The position numbers and the translations under genes are program-made. A DNA stretch of 64,000 nt from Acinetobacter sp. ANC 5054 (GTDB taxonomy: Bacteria > Pseudomonadota > Gammaproteobacteria > Pseudomonadales > Moraxellaceae), in contig NZ_NEGG01000003.1 in assembly GCF_002135295.1 (NCBI RefSeq), positions 1 through 64,000 on the forward strand, given 5' to 3'. Of this stretch, positions 8,197 to 17,121 are shown piece after piece. Numbering within the stretch: position 1 is the first letter of the stretch; each line of letters begins with the position of its first letter. The notes beneath the pieces were generated by a model. The model saw only the letters and a list, made by a program, of their open reading frames with translations, was not told the DNA's origin and did no database searches.

Positions 8197-9243
8197 TTAT
8201 GGTAATAAACCAATGCCTTGTAAGCCTGCATTTTCAGCAAAGTCAAATATAATGTTCATATTTTGTACAGCCTGACCTGCCGCACCTTTCACCAAATTAT
8301 CTTGAGCTATAAGAATAACCAGTTTTTTAGGTTGTGGCTTGCAAATCGCAATACGTAATTGGTTCGCACCGCGTACTGTACGTGTTTCTGGCGAGCTGCC
8401 TGCTGGCATGACATCAACAAATTGTTCATTGGCATAGAATTGCTCATAAAGTGACTGAAGATCTGCTTCAGCCCCTGCATCAGTCAAATCGATATAAATT
8501 GTGCTCAGCATGCCACGAATCATTGGTACAAGGTGTGGCACAAATAAAATTTCGTTAAACACACCTTTTTGGCCTGAGATATTTTCCAGTGCTTCTACAA
8601 TTTCAGGATGATGACGATGACCAGCAACGCCATAAGCCTTAAAGTTATCTGCATTTTCAGAGTAAATCATGCCAAGGCTTGCTTTACGGCCTGCACCTGA
8701 AACACCTGATTTAGCATCAATAATAATGCTTTCAGGTTTCACCAATGCGTCAGCTTTTAAAACTGGCGCTAAACCAAGCTGAACTGTTGTAGGGTAGCAA
8801 CCTGGGTTACCAATGACATTTGCTTGTTTGATTTTGTCACGGTTTAATTCAGACAAACCATAAACTGAATCTTTTAATAATTCTGGGCAAGCATGGTCTA
8901 GGCCATACCATTTTTCGAATTGAGCTAGATCCTGTAAGCGAAAGTCCGCAGCCAAATCGATCACTTTAGTATTTGCTGCTACAAGTTCTTCGGCATGTTT
9001 CATTGCTACACCATGTGGAGTTGCAAAGAAAACAACGTCGCATTGTTTAAGCTCTTCAATATTGAGGTCAGAATAGCAAAGGTCTGTATGTCCACGTAAG
9101 CTTGGGAACATATCGTCGACACGGCGTCCATTTTCAGTACGTGAAGTCAGCACTTTTACTTCTGCATTTGGATGTCGCAGTAAAATACGCAGTAATTCAA
9201 CACCTGTATAACCCGTTCCACCAACAATACCTACTGAAATCAC
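8197..9243 (-). CDS. argC: N-acetyl-gamma-glutamyl-phosphate reductase
   Basis: ArgC reduces N-acetylglutamyl phosphate to the semialdehyde with NADPH, the third step of arginine synthesis. The 348-residue protein starts with the dinucleotide-binding motif [14 protein letters not shown] (5-18) and carries the active-site cysteine in GNPGCYPT (C149), matching type 1 ArgC enzymes. The GHRHHPEI segment supplies the conserved histidines of the catalytic domain. It seems to be the first gene of a minus-strand run that continues with the clpS-clpA group, though the 72-bp spacer contains a strong hairpin. No ArgR box was recognised upstream. Confidence 0.97.
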   Translation of the reverse strand: MISVGIVGGTGYTGVELLRILLRHPNAEVKVLTSRTENGRRVDDMFPSLRGHTDLCYSDLNIEELKQCDVVFFATPHGVAMKHAEELVAANTKVIDLAADFRLQDLAQFEKWYGLDHACPELLKDSVYGLSELNRDKIKQANVIGNPGCYPTTVQLGLAPVLKADALVKPESIIIDAKSGVSGAGRKASLGMIYSENADNFKAYGVAGHRHHPEIVEALENISGQKGVFNEILFVPHLVPMIRGMLSTIYIDLTDAGAEADLQSLYEQFYANEQFVDVMPAGSSPETRTVRGANQLRIAICKPQPKKLVILIAQDNLVKGAAGQAVQNMNIIFDFAENAGLQGIGLLP

Positions 9244-9433
9244 GCTCTTTACCTCTATTCAAAGTATCCATTTGATGACTGCGTAGTATGACAGGAAGTT
9301 ACGGTTTTCTGAACTGTTTTGCTTGGGTTTATTTCTTCATAAACGGTAAATTTATAAAAAAACAACAGTGCTCCATAAACTGCTTCAACCTAGGATTACA
9401 GAAACTAAGTAGCGATTAGTAAATATAAGTTAT

Positions 9434-9805
9434 CTAGTCAAAATAAAGTTTGATACGATCTACCTTTAAACTAATTATTTTATTGTCTAAATACCCGTAT
9501 TCACTTAATAGAATTTCATCTTTAAAAAAGATATCTCCTACTGATAAAGTTCCGTTATTTAACATCCCAATAATTTCATAAGCAAAAGACTGATCAATTT
9601 TTCTAAATTGAGGTGAGTTATCTGTTATCTCGGGTACATACTCATCAAATATTTCATATTCTAATTCAACATGATAAATACTATTAACGTTGAAAACAAA
9701 ATTATAATCACTACAAAAAGCGTTTAATATTTTTCCATCAACTTCAATCCAAAGTGATTCTTCCACATGCTCATCTTGAGACAGTATTTTAATTTTATAA
9801 CTCAT
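9434..9805 (-). CDS. Small hypothetical protein, AT-rich
   Basis: This 123-residue acidic soluble protein (MSYKIKILSQDEH...) has no signal peptide or membrane span. The alternation of short beta-like stretches (ESLWIEVDGKILNAF, IISLKVDRIKLYF) suggests a compact alpha/beta or beta fold. It lies 10 bp downstream of the YgjP-type gene on the same strand, so it may share its transcript. Base composition is more AT-rich than argC or rpiA, which hints at an accessory gene. Small acidic proteins of this kind are often immunity proteins, but no toxin is nearby, so I assign nothing. Confidence 0.6.
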   Translation of the reverse strand: MSYKIKILSQDEHVEESLWIEVDGKILNAFCSDYNFVFNVNSIYHVELEYEIFDEYVPEITDNSPQFRKIDQSFAYEIIGMLNNGTLSVGDIFFKDEILLSEYGYLDNKIISLKVDRIKLYFD

Positions 9806-9815
9806 TTGTATACCC

Positions 9816-10496
9816 CTATTTTTCCAGCCACCACCAAGGAATTGGCGTCATTTTTAGTATTTTCCGATGTTGCTGAAAATTAATATCATGTTTTTGAACT
9901 TCAGCCCAAAAGTTTGCACTATGATCAAAATGCTTGGTATGCGCCAACTCATGTACAGCTACATAGCGTGCAATTTCCAACGGGAAAAGTACCAATCCAC
10001 TGTTCAGCATAATGTCATGTTTAGCTGAGCAACTACCCCAGCGAGTTTTGGGCTGACGAACTACACACTGATTAAATCTCAAACCTGTTTCAAGGCTCAG
10101 CTTTTGCAAATACAGCAGTAAATGCGCCTTTGCATAAGCAATGACAAAGGCCTTTAAGTAACTTTCAGGCTGACGATCACTGATGAAAAGTTGAAGATTT
10201 TGTTCATCAAAAACAAAAGACTTTTTTTGCGTTTGATAAATAACCGTTAAAGGTTGTACTAAGTTAAATAATTTTAATTCTATTGGCAGACTTCGATCCT
10301 GTAGCTCTACTTTTTCCTGTTGCTTTTGCCATGCCTCGATCATCCATTGTTCGGATTGTTTTAGGAAATTTTGCACTTGGCGCTGTGTGCAAAACTGGGG
10401 CACAGTTAATTTAATTTGTGTCGGCTCGACACGCAGTCTTAAGCGAGTTGCGCGTAGTTTTCGAGTGATTTGAATTTCAGGAAGGTTTGGGGTCAT
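9816..10496 (-). CDS. YgjP-like metal-dependent hydrolase (DUF45, M48-like)
   Basis: In this 226-residue protein the zinc-binding HELAH motif is at 182-186 (VAVHELAHTKHFDHSANFW), with a third histidine ligand about six residues on (H192). KTRWGSCS at 150-157 is the other signature of the YgjP/DUF45 family. The fold resembles SprT/wss-type minigluzincins; some homologues have been reported to hydrolyse UTP and others are annotated only as metallopeptidase-like. I chose ATG 10496 (MTPNLPEIQ). The frame stays open to 10559, but those extra codons run into the intergenic repeat at 10517-10619 and are unlikely to be translated. Confidence 0.85.
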   Translation of the reverse strand: MTPNLPEIQITRKLRATRLRLRVEPTQIKLTVPQFCTQRQVQNFLKQSEQWMIEAWQKQQEKVELQDRSLPIELKLFNLVQPLTVIYQTQKKSFVFDEQNLQLFISDRQPESYLKAFVIAYAKAHLLLYLQKLSLETGLRFNQCVVRQPKTRWGSCSAKHDIMLNSGLVLFPLEIARYVAVHELAHTKHFDHSANFWAEVQKHDINFQQHRKILKMTPIPWWWLEK

Positions 10497-10516
10497 ATTT
10501 TTATTAGTTTTTGAAT

Positions 10517-10619
10517 TTAAATCCTCCCTAACCCTCCTTTTACAAAGGAGGGAAATCACCTAAATAAATTCAGGTGAAAAGTCACCCTTTATCAAAGAGG
10601 GATATTAGGGGGATTCTAA
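10517..10619. repeat. Nested palindromic intergenic repeat, copy 1
   Basis: This roughly 103-bp element lies between rpiA and the YgjP-type gene. Outer arms aatcctccctaa (10519-10530) and ttagggggatt (10605-10615) pair. Inside are the hairpin CCCTCCttttacaaaGGAGGG (10532-10552), a small TCACCT/AGGTGA stem (10556-10576) and a CCCTtt/aaagaGGG stem (10584-10601). A second copy lies at 59176-59274. Confidence 0.85.
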
Positions 10620-10628
10620 TAGAACAGA

Positions 10629-11300
10629 TTAAACCGCTGTACGCTCTTCAATACCATTATCGGTTGCAACAACAGCAATATCCGCTTTATTCAAAGCAAA
10701 GATACCGTTACACACGACACCCGGAATATTGTTCAACGTTTTTTCAAGTTCTAGCGCATTTAAGATGTTTAAGTTATGAACATCTAAAATCACGTTACCG
10801 TTATCAGTCACTACGCCTTCACGATACACAGGGTCGCCACCTAAAGAGACAATTTTACGTGCCACAGCAGAGCGCGCCATTGGAATCACTTCTACAGGAA
10901 GCGGAAATTCACGACCTAACTGCTCTACCCATTTTGAATCATCTACGATACATACGAATTTTTTCGCAATTGATGCCACAATTTTTTCACGTGTAAGCGC
11001 AGCACCGCCGCCTTTAATCATGTGCATGTGACGGTCAATTTCATCCGCGCCATCAACATAGGCATCTAAGCCGCCAACATGGTTCATATCAACCACTTCA
11101 ATGCCTAATTTTTTCAAACGCTGTGCGGTTGCTTCAGAGCTGGCAACGGCTGCTTCTAATTGAAGTTCAGGCAATAATTCAATGAGGAAGTTTACTGTAC
11201 TTCCTGTACCTACACCCAAAATACCGCCCTTCGGCAAATGCTTTAACGCAGCTTTTGCGACAGCTTGTTTCTTTTCATCTTGGGTAGCATACAGACTCAT
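10629..11300 (-). CDS. rpiA: Ribose-5-phosphate isomerase A
   Basis: RpiA interconverts ribose 5-phosphate and ribulose 5-phosphate in the non-oxidative pentose phosphate pathway. At 223 residues from ATG 11300 ([11 protein letters not shown]), it has the usual length. Family motifs are [16 protein letters not shown] (about 29-44), the catalytic region [11 protein letters not shown] (about 80-90) and [16 protein letters not shown] (about 94-109). An in-frame TTG four codons earlier is possible, but ATG-SLYATQ is the expected start. It is divergent from ilvA. Downstream lies the palindromic repeat and then the metallohydrolase gene on the same strand. Confidence 0.97.
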   Translation of the reverse strand: MSLYATQDEKKQAVAKAALKHLPKGGILGVGTGSTVNFLIELLPELQLEAAVASSEATAQRLKKLGIEVVDMNHVGGLDAYVDGADEIDRHMHMIKGGGAALTREKIVASIAKKFVCIVDDSKWVEQLGREFPLPVEVIPMARSAVARKIVSLGGDPVYREGVVTDNGNVILDVHNLNILNALELEKTLNNIPGVVCNGIFALNKADIAVVATDNGIEERTAV

Positions 11301-11407
11301 AACTTGGCTCAACTATTTTTTGACATTTGTTGCTGATTTTACAGCCCAAATGTACAGGTGTTTGTTACAATGAACGTCTATTTTAAACTGTTAGATGGAA
11401 AATTAAC

Positions 11408-12946
11408 ATGCTGTCTCGTTTGGTTCGACAAATATTACAGGCAACGGTCTATGACGTTGCAATCGAAACTCCACTCGAAGCAGCGCCACGAATTAGTGAA
11501 AAACTAAATAATAACATTCGCTTTAAGCGCGAAGATTTACAACCTGTCTTTTCTTTCAAACTACGCGGTGCATATAACCGTATTAGTCAATTACCGAAAT
11601 CTCAGTTAGAACGTGGCGTTATTACGGCTTCAGCAGGTAACCATGCGCAAGGTGTGGCTCTATCTGGTAAAAAACTGGGAATTCGCGCCATTATTGTTAT
11701 GCCAAAAACCACACCTGATATTAAAGTGCAAGCGGTTAAGCGTTTGGGCGGTGATGTTGTTCTACATGGCGATTCTTTTGATATTGCGAATAAATATGCC
11801 ATCCAATGTGCAAAAGATGAAGGAATGACCTTTATTCCGCCATATGACGATGAACTTGTGATGGCTGGACAAGGCACAATTGCCAATGAAATTTTGCGTC
11901 AATGGCGTGATGTCGAATATGTCTTCGTAGCTGTAGGCGGCGGTGGTTTAATTGCTGGTGTTGCAGCCTACTTAGGTGATGTTGCGCCGCATGTGAAAGT
12001 CATTCCAGTGGAATATGACGAATCAGCATGCTTAAAAGCTGCATTTGAAGTTGGCGAGCGTGTGATTTTACCGTCTGTAGGTCTTTTTGCAGATGGTACA
12101 GCGGTTGCGCAAATTGGTGAAAAACCATTTGAAGTGATCCAGTTACAAAAATCAAATAACTCAGGCCCAATCGTTGAACGTGACGTTGTTCTAGTCAACA
12201 CAGACGAAATTTGTGCTGCCATTAAAGATACCTTTGATGAATGTCGCAGTATTGTTGAACCATCAGGTGCAATGGCTTTAGCCGGCATTAAAAAGTATGT
12301 TGCTGAACATGGCCTAGAAGGCAAAAACATGGTGTCGATTGTCTGCGGCGCCAACATGAACTTTGACCGTCTACGTTATATTGCTGAACGTACCGAACTG
12401 GGTGAACGCAAAGAAGCAATTTTTGCCGTGACGATTCCAGAAGAAAAAGGTTCATTCTTAAACTTCTGCCGCGCACTACAAGGTCGTAACATTACTGAGT
12501 TCAACTACCGTGCTAGCGATGCGTCTGCTGCCCAAGTATTTGTAGGTATTAGCTTAAAAGGTGGCGAAAAAGAACGTCATGACATTTTTGAATCACTTAA
12601 GTTGCAATACGATGTAGACGATTTATCTGATGATGAAGTGGCTAAACTGCATATTCGCTACCTAATTGGCGGTCATGCAGACATCGAAAATGAACGTTTA
12701 TTCCGTGTTGAATTTCCTGAACGCCCAGGTGCATTACTGACTTTCTTAGACCGTCTTGGCCCAACACACAACATCACACTATTCCATTACCGTAATCATG
12801 GTGCTGCTGAAGGTCGTGTCCTTGTGGGTATGGAAGCAACTGATGCTAAGCAAAACCCAGATGGTTTAATCGAAACATTGGAAAGTATTACTTACCCATA
12901 TGCTGAAATTACCAATAACTTGGGTTATCAGCGTTTCTTGAAATAA
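11408..12946 (+). CDS. ilvA: Threonine ammonia-lyase, biosynthetic
   Basis: IlvA is a PLP enzyme that turns threonine into 2-oxobutanoate and ammonia, the first committed step of isoleucine synthesis, and is normally inhibited by isoleucine. The 512-residue protein has a catalytic fold-type II domain (about 1-320) with the PLP lysine K51 in SFKLRGAYN, the ASAGNHAQGVA loop and the glycine-rich phosphate cradle VGGGGLIAG. Two C-terminal ACT-like regulatory domains (about 335-410 and 425-510) mark the long allosteric form rather than the catabolic TdcB. A terminator closes the gene as a single unit. Confidence 0.97.
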   Translation: MLSRLVRQILQATVYDVAIETPLEAAPRISEKLNNNIRFKREDLQPVFSFKLRGAYNRISQLPKSQLERGVITASAGNHAQGVALSGKKLGIRAIIVMPKTTPDIKVQAVKRLGGDVVLHGDSFDIANKYAIQCAKDEGMTFIPPYDDELVMAGQGTIANEILRQWRDVEYVFVAVGGGGLIAGVAAYLGDVAPHVKVIPVEYDESACLKAAFEVGERVILPSVGLFADGTAVAQIGEKPFEVIQLQKSNNSGPIVERDVVLVNTDEICAAIKDTFDECRSIVEPSGAMALAGIKKYVAEHGLEGKNMVSIVCGANMNFDRLRYIAERTELGERKEAIFAVTIPEEKGSFLNFCRALQGRNITEFNYRASDASAAQVFVGISLKGGEKERHDIFESLKLQYDVDDLSDDEVAKLHIRYLIGGHADIENERLFRVEFPERPGALLTFLDRLGPTHNITLFHYRNHGAAEGRVLVGMEATDAKQNPDGLIETLESITYPYAEITNNLGYQRFLK

Positions 12947-12970
12947 ACACTGGTTTCAAAATTTTTTAAA

Positions 12971-13002
12971 AATAGCCTGTATGTTTACAGGCTATTTTTT
13001 TG
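12971..13002 (+). terminator. Terminator of ilvA
   Basis: AATAGCCTGTA (12971-12981), loop TGTT and TACAGGCTATT (12986-12996) are followed by a T run. Confidence 0.9.
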
Positions 13003-13039
13003 TAGATTCATTAAAGATAAAAAATTAGTGATAACAAAA

Positions 13040-13432
13040 ATGATCTTTAAATTGAATAATCCATCTTGGGAAAGATTTTTTATCATTCCCTTTTTACAAT
13101 TACTATGCATCAGCGCACTAATTAACATTTTAAAACTCTTTTTTCAGGATTTTACAGCTGCCATTCCCTTATTGATCTTACTCGCAATATTTACTGTACG
13201 TGTTCCATACAGCATGCTTAAACTTGCGCCAAAGCATGCATATAAAGCAACTGCTGTTTATATGTTTATGCTGTTTTGTTTGATGCAACTTATACTTTTT
13301 ATTAGCAGTTATGCCGATCAAGAACCCTATCAACCCAAAGGACTGGTTGGTTATTTTGTAATAACGATGATTGCTATGATGATTTACCGGATTTTTCATG
13401 AGCCGGAGGATGAAATTCAAGAAACGACATAA
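13040..13432 (+). CDS. Small four-span membrane protein of unknown function
   Basis: This 130-residue protein starts at ATG 13040 (MIFKLNNPSWERF); a GTG at 13028 is in frame too. Four hydrophobic segments are visible: FFIIPFLQLLCISALINIL, AAIPLLILLAIFTVRVPYS, ATAVYMFMLFCLMQLILFI and YFVITMIAMMIYRIF. It ends in a short acidic tail (HEPEDEIQETT), so it should be an inner-membrane protein. No family was recognised and it has no catalytic-looking residues. It follows the ilvA terminator, so it needs its own promoter. Confidence 0.65.
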   Translation: MIFKLNNPSWERFFIIPFLQLLCISALINILKLFFQDFTAAIPLLILLAIFTVRVPYSMLKLAPKHAYKATAVYMFMLFCLMQLILFISSYADQEPYQPKGLVGYFVITMIAMMIYRIFHEPEDEIQETT

Positions 13433-13497
13433 CCATAATATGTTCGATTTTAAAATTGTAAATTGCCAAATTTGCTTAGGCTATTTTTTAAACTGAT

Positions 13498-14049
13498 CTA
13501 TAAACTGAGTAAGTTATCCTGAGGCACGTAAATATCTATTTTGAGATTTTCAGTTTTAAACTGCTTATCAAACTTTTTACAAAATTGATGAACTTTCTCT
13601 GCATCTTCATGCACTGCAAGCCAATAATACTGTTCCGCACAGATCAAAAGCAGTTAATATTTACACTTGCCCAGTTCTTGATAAAGCACGTTGAGCATAA
13701 TTTCTGCAAGCTGTTCCTGTACATTGTAATATTTTCCTAAAAGCCTTTTAGATTACTCATGGTGCTCTTGAATCGGCCGAATTTACCGAGTGATATACTG
13801 ATACAGATTGTTCATATCGATGTGTAAATCTTGCAAAACCGCACTACTAAATAAATCTGACGGCTTAAAATTCAACGGATCAAAAGTCATGATGAATGAG
13901 CGCTCATGACCTACTTTCTTCTCCGATAATAGCCAACACCTAAATTGTTCAAATTGACTACAGTTATCTGATTTTGGAATTTTTTCTGTTTGGAGTTCTG
14001 GATACCATTCCTGTAGCCACTAATAGATTTTTTCTCGTTCATGTTTGAC
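13498..14049 (-). pseudogene. Degraded gene with four in-frame internal stops (copy B)
   Basis: Reading the minus strand from 14049 gives one continuous 184-codon frame interrupted only by stop codons: TAG at 14020-14022, then three TAA further on. Between the stops the translation is protein-like: WLQEWYPELQTEKIPKSDN, then HERSFIMTFDPLNFKPSDL, NNLYQYITR, QEQLAEIMLNVLYQEL and CAEQYYWLAVHEDAEKVHQF. No frameshift is needed to follow it. It appears to be a relative of the next gene upstream (14314-14814): both have a WLQ/WLN region after an acidic proline stretch and a terminal block with Y-W-L. The intact product is unknown to me. Confidence 0.65.
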
Positions 14050-14313
14050 TTCTTATATTCTTATTATCTAAGCTACTTATATTGTTAAAAATAAATCATA
14101 TTTCTCACAACAACATTTATCCAAAAATCAATGAGTAATACATAAGGTTGTCTGTCTAATAGGCAGGATTCACACAGGATATAAAGTCCTTTCACCCGTG
14201 CTTATACCTAGCTTCGTATGACCTTTACAACTTGATCATAGCAATCTGATTTGAACAAAATATAACAGCAAAAGCAAACGAGAAAACTCTACAGCGCTTA
14301 TAAAATCTAAACG

Positions 14314-14814
14314 CTAATCAATTAATACCATTGGCTCCTCATTGCCAAAAATGTCATTAAAATTTGTCATGATGCAGTCAATTGATTCTTCGCTATTGGG
14401 CACTAAAAGCCAATACGGATTCTCACGCTCTATGACTAAAAGTGCCAGATCATAAGGCTCAATAAACATTTTAATGTTGTTGAATATGACATTGTAGGTA
14501 AACTCAAAATCATAAGCATGCGCAGGTTCAGGATCAATTTCTTGATCACTTTCCTCATACATTTGCTGAAAGGTACTCATTTCAGCCTCAATTTCATTAT
14601 TAAGTTCATTTAAATCAATTTTGAGCTGCTGTAAGCGATGGCACTCTGCAATGCCATTTTGCCGATAATCCGACATCTGCAATTGCTGCAAATTCGAATA
14701 AAAATGATTGAGCCACAGCGTTAAACTTTCAAAATTATCCTATTCTTCAGGCAACGTGGTGTCTTTTAATTCTGGAAAAGCAACTTGCAAAGCCTGATAC
14801 AGTGTCTTGTGCAT
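14314..14814 (-). pseudogene. Unknown gene broken by one amber codon (copy A)
   Basis: A 167-codon frame runs from ATG 14814 (MHKTLYQALQVAFPELKD) to the stop at 14314. It is intact except for a TAG at codon 25 (14740-14742), in the context LPEE-stop-DNFESL, where CAG (Gln) would need one base change. The remainder is helical and acidic (DLNELNNEIEAEMSTFQQMY, YDFEFTYNVIFNNIKMF) and ends RENPYWLLVPNSEESIDC...EEPMVLID. No signal peptide, membrane span or known family was recognised. Reinitiation at a TTG (14691) could give a 125-residue C-terminal product. It is divergent from the trkA-like gene. Sequencing error or recent inactivation are both possible. Confidence 0.6.
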
Positions 14815-14996
14815 GCCTAAACTCCTATTGGGGTTCTATTCCAATAAGCTTTTGTTATATATAATTTTGTAAGCTCAATAGCTGAAATATCGCTAAACCG
14901 ATAAAATATGCCCTACAAACAGCATAGACGAATAATTGTTTGCTTTATAGCCAATTATCGTTAATAAATACGATATAAATACAGGAATCTTTAAGT

Positions 14997-15656
14997 ATGG
15001 CTCAGTTTGCAGTAATTGGCTTAGGGAGTTTCGGTGCCACCGTAGCTACCGAATTAGTCAATTTAAAGCATGATGTGATCGGTATAGATAGCAATAAAAA
15101 ATTTGTTGAAAGCATTTCTGATCAATTGACCCATGCGGTAATTGCAGATGCAACTGATGAACATGTCCTGCAAGAACTCAATATTCAAAACTGTGAAGCT
15201 GTCGTTGTTGCGATTGGTGAAGACATTGAAGCCAGTATTCTATGTGTGCTGCATTTAAAAAATATGGGGATCAATAAAATTTGGGCTAAGGCAAAGTCCA
15301 AAGCGCATCATATGATTTTGACGCATCTCGGTATTAGTAAAATTATTCATCCTGAAGAAGATATGGGCGTCCGTGTTGCGCAATCTTTAAGTTACCCGAT
15401 GGTGAGTCGCTATATGGCGCTAGAAGATGACCATTATTTAGTGAAAGTTGAAATTAAAGACGCACAACAAGGTCTTCGTCTGAATCAAATTATGGATCAT
15501 GTCACTGAGATTAAAACCATTCTTCATAAACGTGGCAAAGACATTCAATACAACTTAGACCCCAATCTTGTTTTACAAACAGGTGATATTCTAGTGGTCG
15601 AAGGTTCGATTGAACCATTACGCCGACTGTCTAAGCATTTTAAAGCAAGCCTTTAA
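14997..15656 (+). CDS. TrkA/KtrA-family K+ uptake regulatory subunit
   Basis: This 219-residue cytoplasmic protein has a single RCK unit: an N-terminal Rossmann NAD(H)/nucleotide-binding domain (about 1-120, GLGSFGATVATELV with the GxGxxG loop at 8-13, then the acidic GIDSNKKFV) and a C-terminal RCK_C domain (about 135-219). One RCK unit matches KtrA-type gating subunits rather than the two-unit E. coli TrkA. It should form an octameric ring gating the membrane subunit encoded 26 bp (or 44 bp) downstream. Together they import potassium. Confidence 0.92.
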   Translation: MAQFAVIGLGSFGATVATELVNLKHDVIGIDSNKKFVESISDQLTHAVIADATDEHVLQELNIQNCEAVVVAIGEDIEASILCVLHLKNMGINKIWAKAKSKAHHMILTHLGISKIIHPEEDMGVRVAQSLSYPMVSRYMALEDDHYLVKVEIKDAQQGLRLNQIMDHVTEIKTILHKRGKDIQYNLDPNLVLQTGDILVVEGSIEPLRRLSKHFKASL

Positions 15657-15700
15657 AATAATAAGATATACCTAGTGAAGTTGTGTGGAATTACGAAATC

Positions 15701-17056
15701 ATGGCCATAAATAACAGCATGAATTTGCATAATAAAAATCGAAATACGATTAATTTAAGTCCACCAAGTATTTTGGCGTTAGGCTTTTTAGGTTTAATTG
15801 TACTGGGTACATTATTACTAAAATTGCCATTTTCCCATCATGGGGATTTAACTTGGTTGAATGCGTTATTTACCGCAACCTCAGCTGTCACGATTACAGG
15901 TTTATCTGTGGTGAATGTCGGTGAAGCTTATACGGTATTTGGCAAAATCGTCATTATGGGCCTACTGCAATGTGGTGGACTAGGCTTTATGTCATTTGCC
16001 ATCTTAGCAGCGATGAGCCTTTCCCCCAAGATGGGCTTAAAGCAGCAAGTCATGGCACAAGAAACCATTGGTCAAACCAGCCTAACCAAAGTTTCAATGA
16101 CTATTAAAAGCGTATTTTTATATGCCCTATTTTTTGAATGTATTGGCACAGTCATTTTAACGATCGCATGGATGCAAGAATATAATTTTCTCCAAGCCCT
16201 ATTTTATGCAGCCTTTTATAGTATTTCTGCCTTTAATAATGGTGGATTTTCACTATTCCCCAATAGCTTAATGAGCTTTGCAGATCGTTACTTCATTACC
16301 TTTACCATTAGTATGCTGTACATCATTGGAGGTATTGGGTTTTTAGTATTGATGGATATTCGCCGCAATAAAAGTTGGAAAAAACTGAGTACCAATAGCA
16401 AGCTTATTTTATCCACTATTGTGGGCTTAAATGTTTTCGCCTTTATCACGATTTGGGCCTTAGAGGCGACGAATCCAGCGACATTAGCCAGCATGTCTGT
16501 TGGTGATCAAGCTCTTAATGCGTGGTTCCATGCAACTGTGCCACGCTCATCAGGTTTTAATAGCTTACCTGTACAAAGCATGACAGATGCTTCATCTCTA
16601 GTGACTATGCTATTGATGTTTATTGGAGGTGGCTCTTTAAGTACTGCAGGCGGTATTAAAGTTGGTACTTTTATTATTGTGGTACTTAGTGTCATCAGTT
16701 TCTTAAGACGTGAAGATGAGCTTCGAGTATTTAATCACTCTGTTTCGGAAAAAACGACTTTTAAGGCACTCGCAGTGATTTTCATTACTGTAACTTTAAT
16801 TTTTATTGGCTTCTTTAGTTTGCTTCTTTTAGAACCAGACAAACGCTTTTTAGATTTGTTGTTTGAAGCAGTTTCTGCGGCGTGTACAGTTGGTTTATCT
16901 CGTGGTATCACTAGTGACTTACAACCTGCAAGTTTAGTGGCACTTATGTTGCTAATGTTTGCAGGACGACTTGGGCCACTCACCCTTGCCTACCTCATTG
17001 CGACACCTAAAAAGAGCCGCTTAAAACATCCTCCTTCGGAAATTCAAATCGGTTAA
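15701..17056 (+). CDS. TrkH/KtrB-family potassium transporter, membrane subunit
   Basis: This 451-residue inner-membrane protein has about ten spans in the four M1-P-M2 repeats typical of TrkH/KtrB. Selectivity-filter loops with the conserved glycine are visible: SAVTITGLSV, SAFNNGGFSLF, PRSSGFNSL and SAACTVGLSRG. The GGGSLSTAGGIKVGTF segment corresponds to the intramembrane gating loop between M2 halves. It works with the RCK protein encoded just upstream. The start is not certain: GTG 15683 is in frame, but ATG 15701 (MAINNSMNL) is preferred. A bidirectional terminator separates it from the convergent phospholipase gene. Confidence 0.92.
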   Translation: MAINNSMNLHNKNRNTINLSPPSILALGFLGLIVLGTLLLKLPFSHHGDLTWLNALFTATSAVTITGLSVVNVGEAYTVFGKIVIMGLLQCGGLGFMSFAILAAMSLSPKMGLKQQVMAQETIGQTSLTKVSMTIKSVFLYALFFECIGTVILTIAWMQEYNFLQALFYAAFYSISAFNNGGFSLFPNSLMSFADRYFITFTISMLYIIGGIGFLVLMDIRRNKSWKKLSTNSKLILSTIVGLNVFAFITIWALEATNPATLASMSVGDQALNAWFHATVPRSSGFNSLPVQSMTDASSLVTMLLMFIGGGSLSTAGGIKVGTFIIVVLSVISFLRREDELRVFNHSVSEKTTFKALAVIFITVTLIFIGFFSLLLLEPDKRFLDLLFEAVSAACTVGLSRGITSDLQPASLVALMLLMFAGRLGPLTLAYLIATPKKSRLKHPPSEIQIG

Positions 17057-17080
17057 TTCACCGTTTACAACAGAAATAAA

Positions 17081-17106
17081 AAACCACGCCTAAGCGTGGT
17101 TTTTTA
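17081..17106. terminator. Bidirectional terminator between trkH-like gene and pldA
   Basis: ACCACGC (17083-17089), loop CTAA and GCGTGGT (17094-17100), flanked by A and T runs, serve both convergent genes. Confidence 0.9.
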
Positions 17107-17121
17107 TTATTTAATCAATAT

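Noticed and set aside
10574..10996. Plus-strand frame of 140 codons antisense to rpiA
   Set aside because: It starts within the repeat and overlaps rpiA coding sequence; the translation is Tyr/Gln/His rich and not protein-like.
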